Positions 43,891 to 52,152 are shown, counted from the first letter of the stretch. The stretch is DNA of 64,000 nucleotides from Butyricicoccus pullicaecorum DSM 23266 (GCF_900167005.1 NZ_FUXW01000006.1:1-64000); one strand, 5' to 3'. Program-made: numbers and translations. The notes: generated by a model from the sequence alone, not told the origin.

Positions 43891-44023
43891 GGTTGAAACC
43901 CGGTCCGAATACCGGGTTTCAAAAAGGGGATTTCGCTGTCTGCGGACAGCGACTCAGGGCTCTGCCCTGAGAACCCGCAGCCTTTGAAAAGGCTGGCGAA
44001 ACTTTCAGTGTTTGGTGCGGTGC
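43891..44023. repeat. Palindrome-array unit F-right
   Basis: Hairpins: TTGAAACCCGG/CCGGGTTTCAA (43893-43922), CGCTGTC-TGCG-GACAGCG (43934-43951), CTCAGGGC/GCCCTGAG (43953-43971), CAGCCTTT/AAAGGCTG (43978-43995). It ends at the stop codon of the antiporter gene. Confidence 0.85.
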
Positions 44024-45205
44024 TTATTTCGCTCTTTGCAGCCACTTTTTATACGTACAATCAATCGCAATCGCGCCAAACGGTGCGGTGATCAAGATCG
44101 CCAGAACGGCAACAGTCAGCACGGTCTCACCGCAGGCAAGTCCCATTGCCAGCGGTACACCACCAATGGCTGCCTGTACGGTTGCCTTAGGCGTATACGC
44201 CAGCATACAGAATGCGCGTTCCTTGCCATTGAGTTTGGTACCGAGCACGCTGGCAAACACGCCTGCCATGCGGAACACCATTGCACCCAGAATCAGTAGA
44301 ATCGCTGCAACGCCGGCATACGCAACATACGCAACATTGACCATCGCACCGACCAATACGAACAGCAGCAGCTCTGCACCGACCCAGAGACGGTCATACT
44401 TAGCAGACAGTCGCTTGGACACGACCGGAATGCGCTGTCCCAGCATGATGCCCATGCTCATAACGGCCAGCAAACCAGAGAAACCGATGATACCCGTACA
44501 GTGGTCTTCGATGGTGACCAGCACAAAGGACAGCGCCAGAAAAACGACGACCTTGATGCTGTCGCGCATGTGCACATGAGAGAACCACCACGCCAGCGCC
44601 AGACCACACAGCACACCGGCAGCAATACCAAGCACCAGCGAGGTCGGGATGCGGACGAAGTCGAGCGGCGACAGCGTACCGCCCGATGCGAGGCTGGTAA
44701 AGGACGAGAACAGCACGATGACATACACGTCATCGACCGACGCACCCGCCAGAATCATCTGCGGAATGCCCTGCCCGGAGCCGTACCCTTCATCCATCAG
44801 GCGCAGCATACGCGGTACCACAACTGCCGGAGAGACTGCTGCGATGACCGAGCCGATGATTGCAGCTTCGAGCACGCTCACGCCCAGCAGGCGCGGTGCC
44901 AGAATGACCGTACCAACGATCTCAAAGGTTGCAGGCACAAAACACAGCAGCACCGCCGAACGGCCAACCTTGCGCAGATCGCCAATGTCCAGACTCAGGC
45001 CGGCGCGGGTCAGGATGATGATGAGCGCAACCTTGCGCAGGTCAGCCGAAATTGCCAGCAGGCTATCGTCGAGCAATCCCAGCGCATACGGGCCGAAGGC
45101 AATGCCGACGAGCAGCATACCCAAAAGCGGCGGCAGGCGTAATCGCCTAAAAACCTCTCCGGCGAGCAATCCGCCCAGAAAAACCAGTGCCAAACTCCAT
45201 AACAT
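44024..45205 (-). CDS. Cation:proton antiporter (CPA family), fluoride-riboswitch controlled
   Basis: This 393-residue membrane protein has about 12 hydrophobic segments and belongs to the Na+/H+ exchanger superfamily. LLVGIAFGPYALGLLDDSLLA is near residue 35, and the GASVDDVYVIVLFSSF segment near 164 holds the acidic pair typical of ion-binding sites (here ASVDD). It would exchange a monovalent cation for protons. Its mRNA leader is a fluoride riboswitch, and antiporters of this superfamily are among the known gene partners of that switch, so a role in fluoride stress is likely. AAGGAGGAAA precedes the ATG. Confidence 0.87.
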   Translation of the reverse strand: MLWSLALVFLGGLLAGEVFRRLRLPPLLGMLLVGIAFGPYALGLLDDSLLAISADLRKVALIIILTRAGLSLDIGDLRKVGRSAVLLCFVPATFEIVGTVILAPRLLGVSVLEAAIIGSVIAAVSPAVVVPRMLRLMDEGYGSGQGIPQMILAGASVDDVYVIVLFSSFTSLASGGTLSPLDFVRIPTSLVLGIAAGVLCGLALAWWFSHVHMRDSIKVVVFLALSFVLVTIEDHCTGIIGFSGLLAVMSMGIMLGQRIPVVSKRLSAKYDRLWVGAELLLFVLVGAMVNVAYVAYAGVAAILLILGAMVFRMAGVFASVLGTKLNGKERAFCMLAYTPKATVQAAIGGVPLAMGLACGETVLTVAVLAILITAPFGAIAIDCTYKKWLQRAK

Positions 45206-45230
45206 AGTTCTTTTTCCTCCTTACACAGAC

Positions 45231-45280
45231 AAAAAGAGCTGACAACTCCTGCAAAAATCGTTGCAGAAGTCATCAGCTCT
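45231..45280 (-). terminator. Expression-platform terminator of the fluoride riboswitch
   Basis: On the reverse strand AGAGCTGATGACTTCTGCAA (45261-45280) pairs with the complement at 45235-45254, followed by five thymines. Its 5' arm is the 3' end of the aptamer, so ligand-bound aptamer and terminator exclude each other. Confidence 0.9.
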
Positions 45281-45333
45281 CGTCATTCAAGCGGTTTCGG
45301 CGCAAAGGCCGCGGGAGACATTCATTCCCTCGG
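45262..45333 (-). ncRNA. Fluoride (crcB) riboswitch aptamer
   Basis: The reverse strand shows the fluoride aptamer landmarks: GGGAATGAATGTCTCCC (45313-45329), then a hairpin and GCCGAAACCGC, and the conserved 3' segment CTGATGACTTCTGCA (from 45276 down to 45262). These correspond to the family's 5' stem-loop (GG-AUG-N-GU-CC), the AAC-GC pseudoknot strand and the UGAUGACUCCU end. It sits right behind a strong promoter and overlaps a terminator, an ON-switch layout. The match is by eye and not scored. Confidence 0.87.
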
Positions 45334-45338
45334 CTGTT

Positions 45339-45367
45339 ATCATAGCACGCACACGCCTGTCTGTCAA
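45339..45367 (-). promoter_or_regulatory. Promoter of the fluoride-controlled antiporter gene
   Basis: Reverse strand TTGACA (45362-45367), 17-base spacer, TATGAT (45339-45344) preceded by TG. The start point would fall near 45332, at the 5' edge of the aptamer. Confidence 0.88.
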
Positions 45368-45488
45368 TCCCTGTTTTCCTGTCTTAATTCATCCGTTTTT
45401 CAAGCTCCAATTGATGGCACAGGAAATATTCGCTATTGTATACGAAATAAGGTTTGGTGACAAACAAGCGAGTATAGCCTTCATTATA

Positions 45489-46286
45489 TCAACAGCCGAA
45501 ACCATTATATCCCGAAAACGCCAACATGTAAATTGCCATAAAAAACGGTATACCCTGTTTGTTTGCAATTTCCTCCAATTCTTGCATCACAGTGTCTTTT
45601 GGCGTCTTTATATAAGCATCAGACACCACCGATTCGATCACATCAGGCAATATCATACACATCTGATAAAACGCATCTTCCTGTCCTGTTACTAAGGCAT
45701 AAAACTTATCCAGACTTATTCTACGAATACGTTTGTGCGATACTTTCTTTTTGTCAACAGTGGTTTCCCATTTAATATCTTGTGAATTTTTTGCAATCGC
45801 TTCAACAAGATAACAAACACAATCATCATCTTGTAAAAGTTGATTTTGCATTTTGATATATGTTTTTCCAGCAGCAGGTGCATTCATCGTATTATGTTTA
45901 TTCTTCATCTCAACATAAATCCTATGTACGCAATCTCCCATGGACAGCTGAATGCCATCTTGATCTTCAAAGATAACATCCCATCCGCCTTCTTTTCCGT
46001 TTGCGGGTACGCGACACTTTGCAATATACTGAAAAATTTTTTGATGGAAATATCCTATATCATTATTATTTGATTTATCTCTCTGTCTAAAAATTTCATT
46101 TTTAACAATTTCCTCCCAAGTCGAGTGATAAACCATCTTATCAAAGATGAGTTTAATGGGATCTATAATATTGCTGTTAAACTTTTTAATATCATAAGAC
46201 TCAAGCTTTTCTCCATACTTTTCAATCGTATCCGCAACATGCTGTTTAAATTCTTCTTCAGAAATAAAGCTTAACGGCCACATCAT
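45489..46286 (-). CDS. Type II restriction endonuclease, Eco47II family
   Basis: This 265-residue protein matches Eco47II-family endonucleases, recognisable by the central IYVEMKNKHNTMNAPAAGKT segment (near residue 126) with the E-x-K metal motif, and GGWDVIFEDQDGIQLS just before it. Characterised relatives cut GGNCC, so that is the expected site. The start ATG overlaps the methyltransferase stop (ATGA). Base composition is far more AT-rich than neighbouring genes, indicating acquisition by transfer. Confidence 0.9.
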   Translation of the reverse strand: MMWPLSFISEEEFKQHVADTIEKYGEKLESYDIKKFNSNIIDPIKLIFDKMVYHSTWEEIVKNEIFRQRDKSNNNDIGYFHQKIFQYIAKCRVPANGKEGGWDVIFEDQDGIQLSMGDCVHRIYVEMKNKHNTMNAPAAGKTYIKMQNQLLQDDDCVCYLVEAIAKNSQDIKWETTVDKKKVSHKRIRRISLDKFYALVTGQEDAFYQMCMILPDVIESVVSDAYIKTPKDTVMQELEEIANKQGIPFFMAIYMLAFSGYNGFGC

Positions 46287-47293
46287 AGCACCTCCAGCAC
46301 CGCTTTAATACTCAATCCAATTTCTTTAGCCAGATTAACAGGAACGGCATTTCCTACTTGTTTATATCGTTCAGATAATTTGCCACTAAACTCCCAATCA
46401 TCAGGAAAGGTCTGAAATCTAGCATTTTCTCTATAAGAAAACGGTCTAACCTCCAGTGGATGGCATCGATCAGTCTGCTTCATACCTGGATTTGTGAGCA
46501 CAGTTAAAGACGGTTCATCCAATCCGATTCTGCGCAAGATACCAGTTCTGCCTCCTCCCATATCCCAACAAGTCTTCATATATGCTTTTGCAACGACAGG
46601 ATCAATATTTCTCCAATACCCTCCGGGCGGTACAAGTGCAAATACTGCCGCTTTATTCTCCGAATATCTCGCGCATTCAGAAGATGACGGATTTATATCC
46701 AACTTCACATCACGAACAACCGGTTTATAGCTATATTCCTTTGGAAATTCAAATCGACATTTTCCTGCTAAATCATTTCTTATACCTACCATTATGAGAC
46801 GTTCTCTTTTTTGCGGAACACCATAATTCCAAGCATTTAACACTTTATGATAGGTGGTATATCCTTCATCTTCAAATATATCTAAAATCGTTTTAAATGT
46901 TCTTCCTTTATCATGTGAAAGCAGCCCTTTAACATTTTCAAAAAGAAACATTTTAGGCTGCAACTTATGCAGGAAAGTGGCATAATGATAAAACATTGTG
47001 CCTCGAACATCTTGAAGCCCCAGACGTTTACCTGCATAACTAAACGCTTGACACGGCGCGCCACCCGAAAGCAAATCAAGATCATATTTCTTTATATTAA
47101 ATTCTTTTTCCAAGTTTCGTTCCGCTGTCAGCGCAATGTCTTCACATAATACATTCCAATTTGGTCTATTCTGAATAAGTGTATCCACCGCGTCACGATT
47201 GAACTCAACAAGTCCAATATGATGGAAGCCAGCTTGCTCCAATCCCAAAGCAAGCCCGCCTCCACCAGCAAATAGTTCAATCGAAGTATACAT
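46283..47293 (-). CDS. DNA (cytosine-5) methyltransferase of the Eco47II-type system
   Basis: This 336-residue methyltransferase has the m5C motifs in order: FAGGGGLALGLEQAGF (SAM binding, residue 8 on), SGGAPCQAFSYAGKR with catalytic Cys81, LFENVKG with Glu119, and GVPQKRERLIMVGIR. A short target-recognition region follows, then VGNAVPVNLAKEI. It protects host DNA at the site cut by the following nuclease. Being first in the operon allows protection before cleavage. A perfect palindrome, TTATGATATCATAA, lies 34 bases upstream. AT-rich like its partner. Confidence 0.93.
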   Translation of the reverse strand: MYTSIELFAGGGGLALGLEQAGFHHIGLVEFNRDAVDTLIQNRPNWNVLCEDIALTAERNLEKEFNIKKYDLDLLSGGAPCQAFSYAGKRLGLQDVRGTMFYHYATFLHKLQPKMFLFENVKGLLSHDKGRTFKTILDIFEDEGYTTYHKVLNAWNYGVPQKRERLIMVGIRNDLAGKCRFEFPKEYSYKPVVRDVKLDINPSSSECARYSENKAAVFALVPPGGYWRNIDPVVAKAYMKTCWDMGGGRTGILRRIGLDEPSLTVLTNPGMKQTDRCHPLEVRPFSYRENARFQTFPDDWEFSGKLSERYKQVGNAVPVNLAKEIGLSIKAVLEVL

Positions 47294-47326
47294 GATTCTA
47301 GTCTCCTTAATTTGGGTATATCTATA

Positions 47327-47340
47327 TTATGATATCATAA
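47327..47340. promoter_or_regulatory. Palindrome upstream of the restriction-modification operon
   Basis: TTATGATATCATAA is a perfect 14-bp inverted repeat in the presumed promoter region of the methyltransferase gene. It could be an operator for autoregulation; no controller protein gene is present. The rest of 47294-47490 is AT-rich without a gene. Confidence 0.45.
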
Positions 47341-47490
47341 ATTTGATATTTTTTCAACACAGCAAATATGAGAAAACACACGTCCCAGAACAAATTCGAT
47401 TCTTTCAGAGCTAATTTTTTAGCTATTTTATCGGTATATTTGCTCGATTCCTTTTGCTTAGTAAACACTCCTCTGGTAAACAGATAGACA

Positions 47491-48066
47491 TTAGTTCAGA
47501 TACTGTAAAGCAAAAACGGCGAGGCCGCCGAGCACGCCCGAACCCACCATGACCAAAATCGGGTCGGGTTTCCACTTACGCAAGACGATCAAACACACGG
47601 CGAAAATCACAACATTTACGCCATTGACATCGGACAAATTCGCAGAAAACGCGCCCGAAGTAAAAAAGGCAGAAACCAAGATGGTCAGACCGGCAGATGC
47701 AATGAGTGCGACGACAGCCGGACGCAGGCCGTCCAGAATGCCGCGCAGGATACCGAGGTTTTTATACTTAGTATAGACCCAAGCGAGTGCCAGCACGATG
47801 ATGCACGAAGGCAGGACACAGCCAAAGGTTGCGACCAGTGCCCCGGGCAATCCGCCGACGCGTGTGCCGACAAAGGTTGCAGCGTTTAACGCGATGGGGC
47901 CGGGTGTCATTTGGGAAATGGTGATGATATCGGTCAGCTGCAAGGGTGTGAGCCAGCCGTGCACATCCACGACCTGATGCTCGATGAGCGGCAGGGATGC
48001 ATAACCGCCGCCGATGCTGAACAGGCCGATCTGAATGAAACTCCACAAAAGCTGGGCGTAGATCAT
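47491..48066 (-). CDS. Chromate transporter family protein, second half-size subunit
   Basis: This 191-residue membrane protein is a single CHR domain: FIQIGLFSIGGGYASLPLIE near the start and TISQMTPGPIALNAATFVGTRV near residue 45 are the family signatures. Full-length ChrA carries two such domains in one chain; here two adjacent genes each encode one, overlapping by four bases (ATGA), so a heterodimer is likely. Physiological substrate is uncertain; chromate or another anion is inferred from the family only. Confidence 0.9.
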   Translation of the reverse strand: MIYAQLLWSFIQIGLFSIGGGYASLPLIEHQVVDVHGWLTPLQLTDIITISQMTPGPIALNAATFVGTRVGGLPGALVATFGCVLPSCIIVLALAWVYTKYKNLGILRGILDGLRPAVVALIASAGLTILVSAFFTSGAFSANLSDVNGVNVVIFAVCLIVLRKWKPDPILVMVGSGVLGGLAVFALQYLN

Positions 48067-48632
48067 GTGTCCTGTCCTCCTTTTTTGCACATTTGCAGCG
48101 TATTGATCGCACCAATCAGGCCGCAAAGCACGATGATAAGGATGACATTGAGGTGAAAGACCGCCTGACCGACAAACGCCAGCACCATCACGATGATCGG
48201 AAGGGCTTTTTTGAGTTTCAAAATGCCCTGTGCCATGGAGATGACCACGTCACAGATGACCGCGGCCACGCCTGCCTGCATACAGCCCATGACCACATTG
48301 ACGATGGCGTTATCACGAAAAGCGGCATACACCAGCGAGACCAGCGACAGGATAACAAGCGGCGGCAGAACGGTGCCCAGAATGGTGCACAGTGCGCCCA
48401 GCACACCGGCCACGCGATAGCCGATGATAATGGACGCATTGACCGCAATCGGGCCAGGTGACGACTGGGCGATCGCGATAAGGTCGATCATCTCGTTTTC
48501 ATCAATCCAGTGCAGGCCTTCTACAAAACGCCGCCGCATCAGCGGAACAATGACATAACCACCGCCGAACGTAAACGCGCTCAGTTTGAGGGTGGAAAGA
48601 AACAGTGTCAAATAGCAATTTTTCTTTTGCAT
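48063..48632 (-). CDS. Chromate transporter family protein, first half-size subunit
   Basis: This 189-residue membrane protein is the partner CHR domain, with TLKLSAFTFGGGYVIVPLMR near residue 12 and AIAQSSPGPIAVNASIIIGY near 51. About six hydrophobic segments are visible. The ATG at 48630-48632 follows GGGGGAA; 25 extra residues to an upstream start would run over the promoter. It is translated first, coupled to the following subunit. Confidence 0.9.
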   Translation of the reverse strand: MQKKNCYLTLFLSTLKLSAFTFGGGYVIVPLMRRRFVEGLHWIDENEMIDLIAIAQSSPGPIAVNASIIIGYRVAGVLGALCTILGTVLPPLVILSLVSLVYAAFRDNAIVNVVMGCMQAGVAAVICDVVISMAQGILKLKKALPIIVMVLAFVGQAVFHLNVILIIVLCGLIGAINTLQMCKKGGQDT

Positions 48633-48675
48633 AGGTTCCCCCTTCCGGGTGCACGGCGAGCCGACACCCCTTTTT

Positions 48676-48704
48676 AGCATACACCGCTCCCCCGGCATTG
48701 TAAA
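48676..48704 (-). promoter_or_regulatory. Promoter of the chromate-transporter gene pair
   Basis: Reverse strand TTTACA (48699-48704), 17-base spacer, TATGCT (48676-48681). Confidence 0.7.
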
Positions 48705-48714
48705 CATCTCTCAA

Positions 48715-48751
48715 ACAAAAACCGGGATGGGGTAACGTCCCCCTTCCCGGT
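48715..48751 (-). terminator. Terminator after nrdJ
   Basis: ACCGGGATGGGG pairs with CCCCCTTCCCGGT (one bulge) and the reverse strand continues TTTTTGTTTG. Confidence 0.85.
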
Positions 48752-48760
48752 CTGTCTGTG

Positions 48761-51115
48761 TTATCGTACCGGGCAGACACCGCCGACGCATTCGGTCGCG
48801 CCGATATCCAGCTCGGTTTCTTCCTTCTCATACTTGGAGATAAGCGACGGGTTAAACGGCTTCATCGCCGCACGGCGCTGCTCGTACTCCTCGCGGCTGA
48901 TCTCCTCGTAGGGCATCAGCTCGTAGAAATTGTCGTCCAGGCTCAGGAAGGACAGGGCGACGATATCGTCCCAGTTCTTCCAAACCCACTCCTCAACTGC
49001 GTCCCACTCGTTCTGACGGACGTGGATGGTGATCGAGCAGTTATGATCGACGTAATGGGTCATAAACATCTTGTAGTTTTCCAGCTGTTCGATGGCCGAA
49101 ACGTCGGCTTTGACGCGGCCAGCCGGTGCCTTGACCGGGAACTCGACAACCTTGGTACGGCAGTCCTCGGCGGTCTGGCCGACCTCGGGGAATACCGGGT
49201 AACCCAGCTCCTCGCACACCTTGCACAGCGGATCTTCCGCCGAGATGCGCACGCGGCGCACGTAGTAGGGTGCGTGCGAGTAGTGCACACCGCTCGACAC
49301 GGTGGGCAGCAGCGACAGCGTACCCTCGGGCTTAACCGTGGTCACGAGCAGCGGCTCGACCATGCCCAGCGCGTCGGCGTACTTGCGTGCCGCCTCGTGT
49401 GCGGTCTTGCGCAGCTCGGCCAGCAGCTCGGCTTCCTCTTCGCGCTCCATGCCGGTTGCGTTTACCATGTCCTGCCAGCCAGTCAGCGAGCAGCCCAGCA
49501 GCTTGTCGCGCTGCTGTACAGCGTTCCACTCGTGAATTTCCAGCTCACGGCAGGTCATGCGGTAGCCTGCACGTGCGGACAGGCGCTGTGCTTCCAGCAG
49601 GCCTGCGCGGTCGAGAGTACCGTCGGGCTGAACGAAGGCCATGACGTTGACCGTCGTCAGGTTGCACAGGCCGTGGTTGTCCAGCAGAATCTCGCCACAG
49701 GGGTTAACGCCGTTGAAGTTCGGACGGCGCTTTGCGCCTGCCTCCTGATTGACCCAGCCCGGCTCGCCCGAGTAGCGCATCTGCTGCAAGTGCCAGTGCA
49801 GCTGTTCACGGGTGGGCTTATGGGTATAGAAAATCGAGTTGTTGCTCATCTGGCGGTGCGCGATCGACTTGTCGATCTCCCAGCGGTCGCCAACCTGCTT
49901 GTACAGGTTGCTCTTGGCCTGAATGCAGGTCGGGTCGTCCTGATCGATGAGGCCAATCTCCGAGGTACGGCGCACGCCGCCCGAAACCACGTTCTCACCG
50001 ATGATATTTGCGATATCCAGCAGGTCGATGGGCTGGAGCTGGGTGCGGGTCTTGCCGTCACGCGCACCGGCCTGACCGATGATCTTGTGAATCTTATCAA
50101 TCATGCGCATCATGGACTGGTAGCCCGATGCCGTACCACCGAACACCTTGAGCTTTTCGCCCTTGGGACGGATATTGCTGTAATTGACCACGATATGACC
50201 GATCTTGTTGTACTCGTTGTTGTAGAGCAGGTTAAAGTACGCGTCGAGTGCCTGTGCCCAGCCCTCCTTGGAGTCGCCGATGGTGATGTAAGCGGTGTCG
50301 CCCGAGAAGGTGAGGTTGGTGTATTCCAGACGCTCGTTCTTGGGCACTTCCTGATACATCTCGTGCAGAAGCTTTAAGTTGGTGCGCACGCGCGGCAGCT
50401 TGGCTGCGTCCGACTTGAGCATACGCACGCCGACACCTGAGCCGACCATTAGCAAATAGAACAGGTCATGGTATGCGTGGAAGTTGTCGATGACCTCAAA
50501 GGCGCAGTTATAGTTTGCCATCGGGTACTGTTCACCGACGCGGGTCTCACCTACCCACAGGGTACGACCGGACAGGAACTGCTTCATCTCATAGATGTTG
50601 CGGTACAGTGCCTCGGCCTCCTCGCGGCTGGTCTTGGCCAGCGAGCAGTTATACTCGACCGCACGGCGCACGGTCTCCCACCAGAACTCACGGCGTCCGA
50701 GGTGGGACAGGTAACGCGAATAGGTGCGCGAGTAGACGAACGAGCCCAGCTGCTGCATGGGGCCGGGTGCGTGCTTGAAGGGGCTCAAAAACTCCTTGCG
50801 CAGCAGGCCGTCGCGGTGCTCATACAGACCGCGGCTCTTTTCCTTGTCCATGCGGTACAGAATGTATGCCTTTGCTACGTCAAATCGTCCGGCTTCAAAC
50901 AGGGCACGCTCTACCAGATCCTGTACGGCCTCGATCTGGATGATCTCGTCCGGCTGATCGGCAAGGTGCTTTTCAATGTGTGCGATGGCATCGGTTACCA
51001 CCGACTCCTCATAGTTTCCAGCCGATACCGCGGCCAGTCGGATGGCACGCTCGATAAAGCGGCCGTCATAGGGTACAACTTTACCCGTACGTTTTTTTAC
51101 ATACTTTACTCTCAC
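48761..51115 (-). CDS. nrdJ: Adenosylcobalamin-dependent ribonucleoside-triphosphate reductase (class II)
   Basis: This 784-residue enzyme reduces ribonucleoside triphosphates to deoxyribonucleotides with coenzyme B12 and no oxygen requirement. An N-terminal ATP-cone is present (residues 1-90). The active-site cluster appears in NPCGEILLDNHGLCNLTTVNV (radical cysteine, glutamate and redox cysteine), and the C-terminal redox pair is in ECVGGVC at the very end. It resembles the monomeric Lactobacillus-type enzyme. The start is GTG at 51113-51115, nine bases after AAGGAG. I see no cobalamin riboswitch or NrdR box upstream. Confidence 0.93.
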   Translation of the reverse strand: MRVKYVKKRTGKVVPYDGRFIERAIRLAAVSAGNYEESVVTDAIAHIEKHLADQPDEIIQIEAVQDLVERALFEAGRFDVAKAYILYRMDKEKSRGLYEHRDGLLRKEFLSPFKHAPGPMQQLGSFVYSRTYSRYLSHLGRREFWWETVRRAVEYNCSLAKTSREEAEALYRNIYEMKQFLSGRTLWVGETRVGEQYPMANYNCAFEVIDNFHAYHDLFYLLMVGSGVGVRMLKSDAAKLPRVRTNLKLLHEMYQEVPKNERLEYTNLTFSGDTAYITIGDSKEGWAQALDAYFNLLYNNEYNKIGHIVVNYSNIRPKGEKLKVFGGTASGYQSMMRMIDKIHKIIGQAGARDGKTRTQLQPIDLLDIANIIGENVVSGGVRRTSEIGLIDQDDPTCIQAKSNLYKQVGDRWEIDKSIAHRQMSNNSIFYTHKPTREQLHWHLQQMRYSGEPGWVNQEAGAKRRPNFNGVNPCGEILLDNHGLCNLTTVNVMAFVQPDGTLDRAGLLEAQRLSARAGYRMTCRELEIHEWNAVQQRDKLLGCSLTGWQDMVNATGMEREEEAELLAELRKTAHEAARKYADALGMVEPLLVTTVKPEGTLSLLPTVSSGVHYSHAPYYVRRVRISAEDPLCKVCEELGYPVFPEVGQTAEDCRTKVVEFPVKAPAGRVKADVSAIEQLENYKMFMTHYVDHNCSITIHVRQNEWDAVEEWVWKNWDDIVALSFLSLDDNFYELMPYEEISREEYEQRRAAMKPFNPSLISKYEKEETELDIGATECVGGVCPVR

Positions 51116-51477
51116 GTTTTCGGGCTCCTTCCAGACATTGAAAACGCCCCGCAGCAGGCAGGGGCGTCAATAAGCTTTCTCTATTGTAAGCGTTTTTGCG
51201 CCCGAGCGAAAGGGCAAAAGCATACGAAATTCCGGTCGAAAACAGCTCAAATTCCTACCATCCCGTCAACACCCAAGTGAATTTGTAACCGCTAGATATG
51301 GTATCTATTTCCTGTTTCCCACACATTCCCTATGTTTTCCAGCTGGTTCTTCCCTGTTTTGACCGTTCTGCCATCCTTCTTTGTCCCTTCTGCGGCACTT
51401 GCGCGGGCAGGGCGACCTGCGTATAATAGGACTCGGTAAAAATAACCCCGTTTGTCTCGTATAAGGATGTGACTCCC
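51116..51477. promoter_or_regulatory. Divergent intergenic region between nrdJ and the YoaK-family gene
   Basis: Near nrdJ, ACGCCCC/GGGGCGT (about 51143-51168) forms a hairpin in the leader followed by only four thymines on the nrdJ strand. On the forward strand TTGCGC (51399-51404), 17-base spacer and TATAAT (51422-51427) make a good promoter for the YoaK-family gene. No other feature is apparent in the middle. Confidence 0.6.
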
Positions 51478-52149
51478 ATGAAAAAACAGATGTCCGATTC
51501 GCTCACGCTCGCGGTCTTTTTGACGCTTGCGGGCGGATTTCAGGACGCGTACTCGTACAACTGCCGCGGCCAGGTATTCGCCAACGCCCAGACCGGCAAC
51601 ATCGTGTTGCTCGGTCAGAACCTCGCAACCGGTCACCCCGGGCGCGCGCTGCACTACCTCTTCCCGCTTTTGGCCTTCATGTTGGGTGTGTATCTGGCCG
51701 AACTGGTGTGCAGACGCTATCAGAACAGCACGCGCATCCACTGGCGGCAGACCATCCTGCTCGCGGAAATCGTGCTGCTTGTCATTGCCGGACTGCTGCC
51801 CCAGTCGCTGAGCGTCGCGGCCAACGTCCTGTTATCCTTCGCCTGTGCCATGCAGGTCAACGCTTTCCGCAAGTTCCGCGGACTGCCCTGTGCGACCACC
51901 ATGTGTATCGGCAATATGCGCTCGGCTGCCTCGCTGCTGTGCGGCTACCACACGACCGGTGACCCCGAACTGAAGCGCAAAAGTATGCACTATTACTTCG
52001 TCATCGCGGTCTTTGCCGTGGGTGCTGCCATCGGCGCTGTGCTCACCCAGCGCATCGGTGAGCGCGCCATCTGGATTGCAGCCGGATTGCAGCTCATCGG
52101 CTTTTTGCTCATGTTCGCCCACGAACCCGACCCCGTCCATATCGACTGA
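51478..52149 (+). CDS. YoaK family (DUF1275) membrane protein
   Basis: This 223-residue protein has about six hydrophobic segments and the DUF1275 signatures: LAGGFQDAYSYNCRGQVFANAQTGN (partly, near residue 18), LLSFACAMQVNAFRK near 118 and TTMCIGNMRSAA near 136. Function is unknown; small-molecule transport has been proposed for the family. The ATG at 51478 is ten bases after AAGGATG; an in-frame GTG three codons earlier lies too close to that site. Confidence 0.88.
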   Translation: MKKQMSDSLTLAVFLTLAGGFQDAYSYNCRGQVFANAQTGNIVLLGQNLATGHPGRALHYLFPLLAFMLGVYLAELVCRRYQNSTRIHWRQTILLAEIVLLVIAGLLPQSLSVAANVLLSFACAMQVNAFRKFRGLPCATTMCIGNMRSAASLLCGYHTTGDPELKRKSMHYYFVIAVFAVGAAIGAVLTQRIGERAIWIAAGLQLIGFLLMFAHEPDPVHID

Positions 52150-52152
52150 CAG

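Noticed and set aside
45206-45380. c-di-AMP (ydaO) or sodium/lithium-type riboswitch for the antiporter
   Set aside because: The leader is too short for ydaO and its conserved blocks line up with the fluoride aptamer instead.
51116-51400. Cobalamin riboswitch or NrdR box upstream of the B12-dependent reductase gene
   Set aside because: No B12-box-like sequence and no paired NrdR motif could be read; only a GC-rich leader hairpin is visible.
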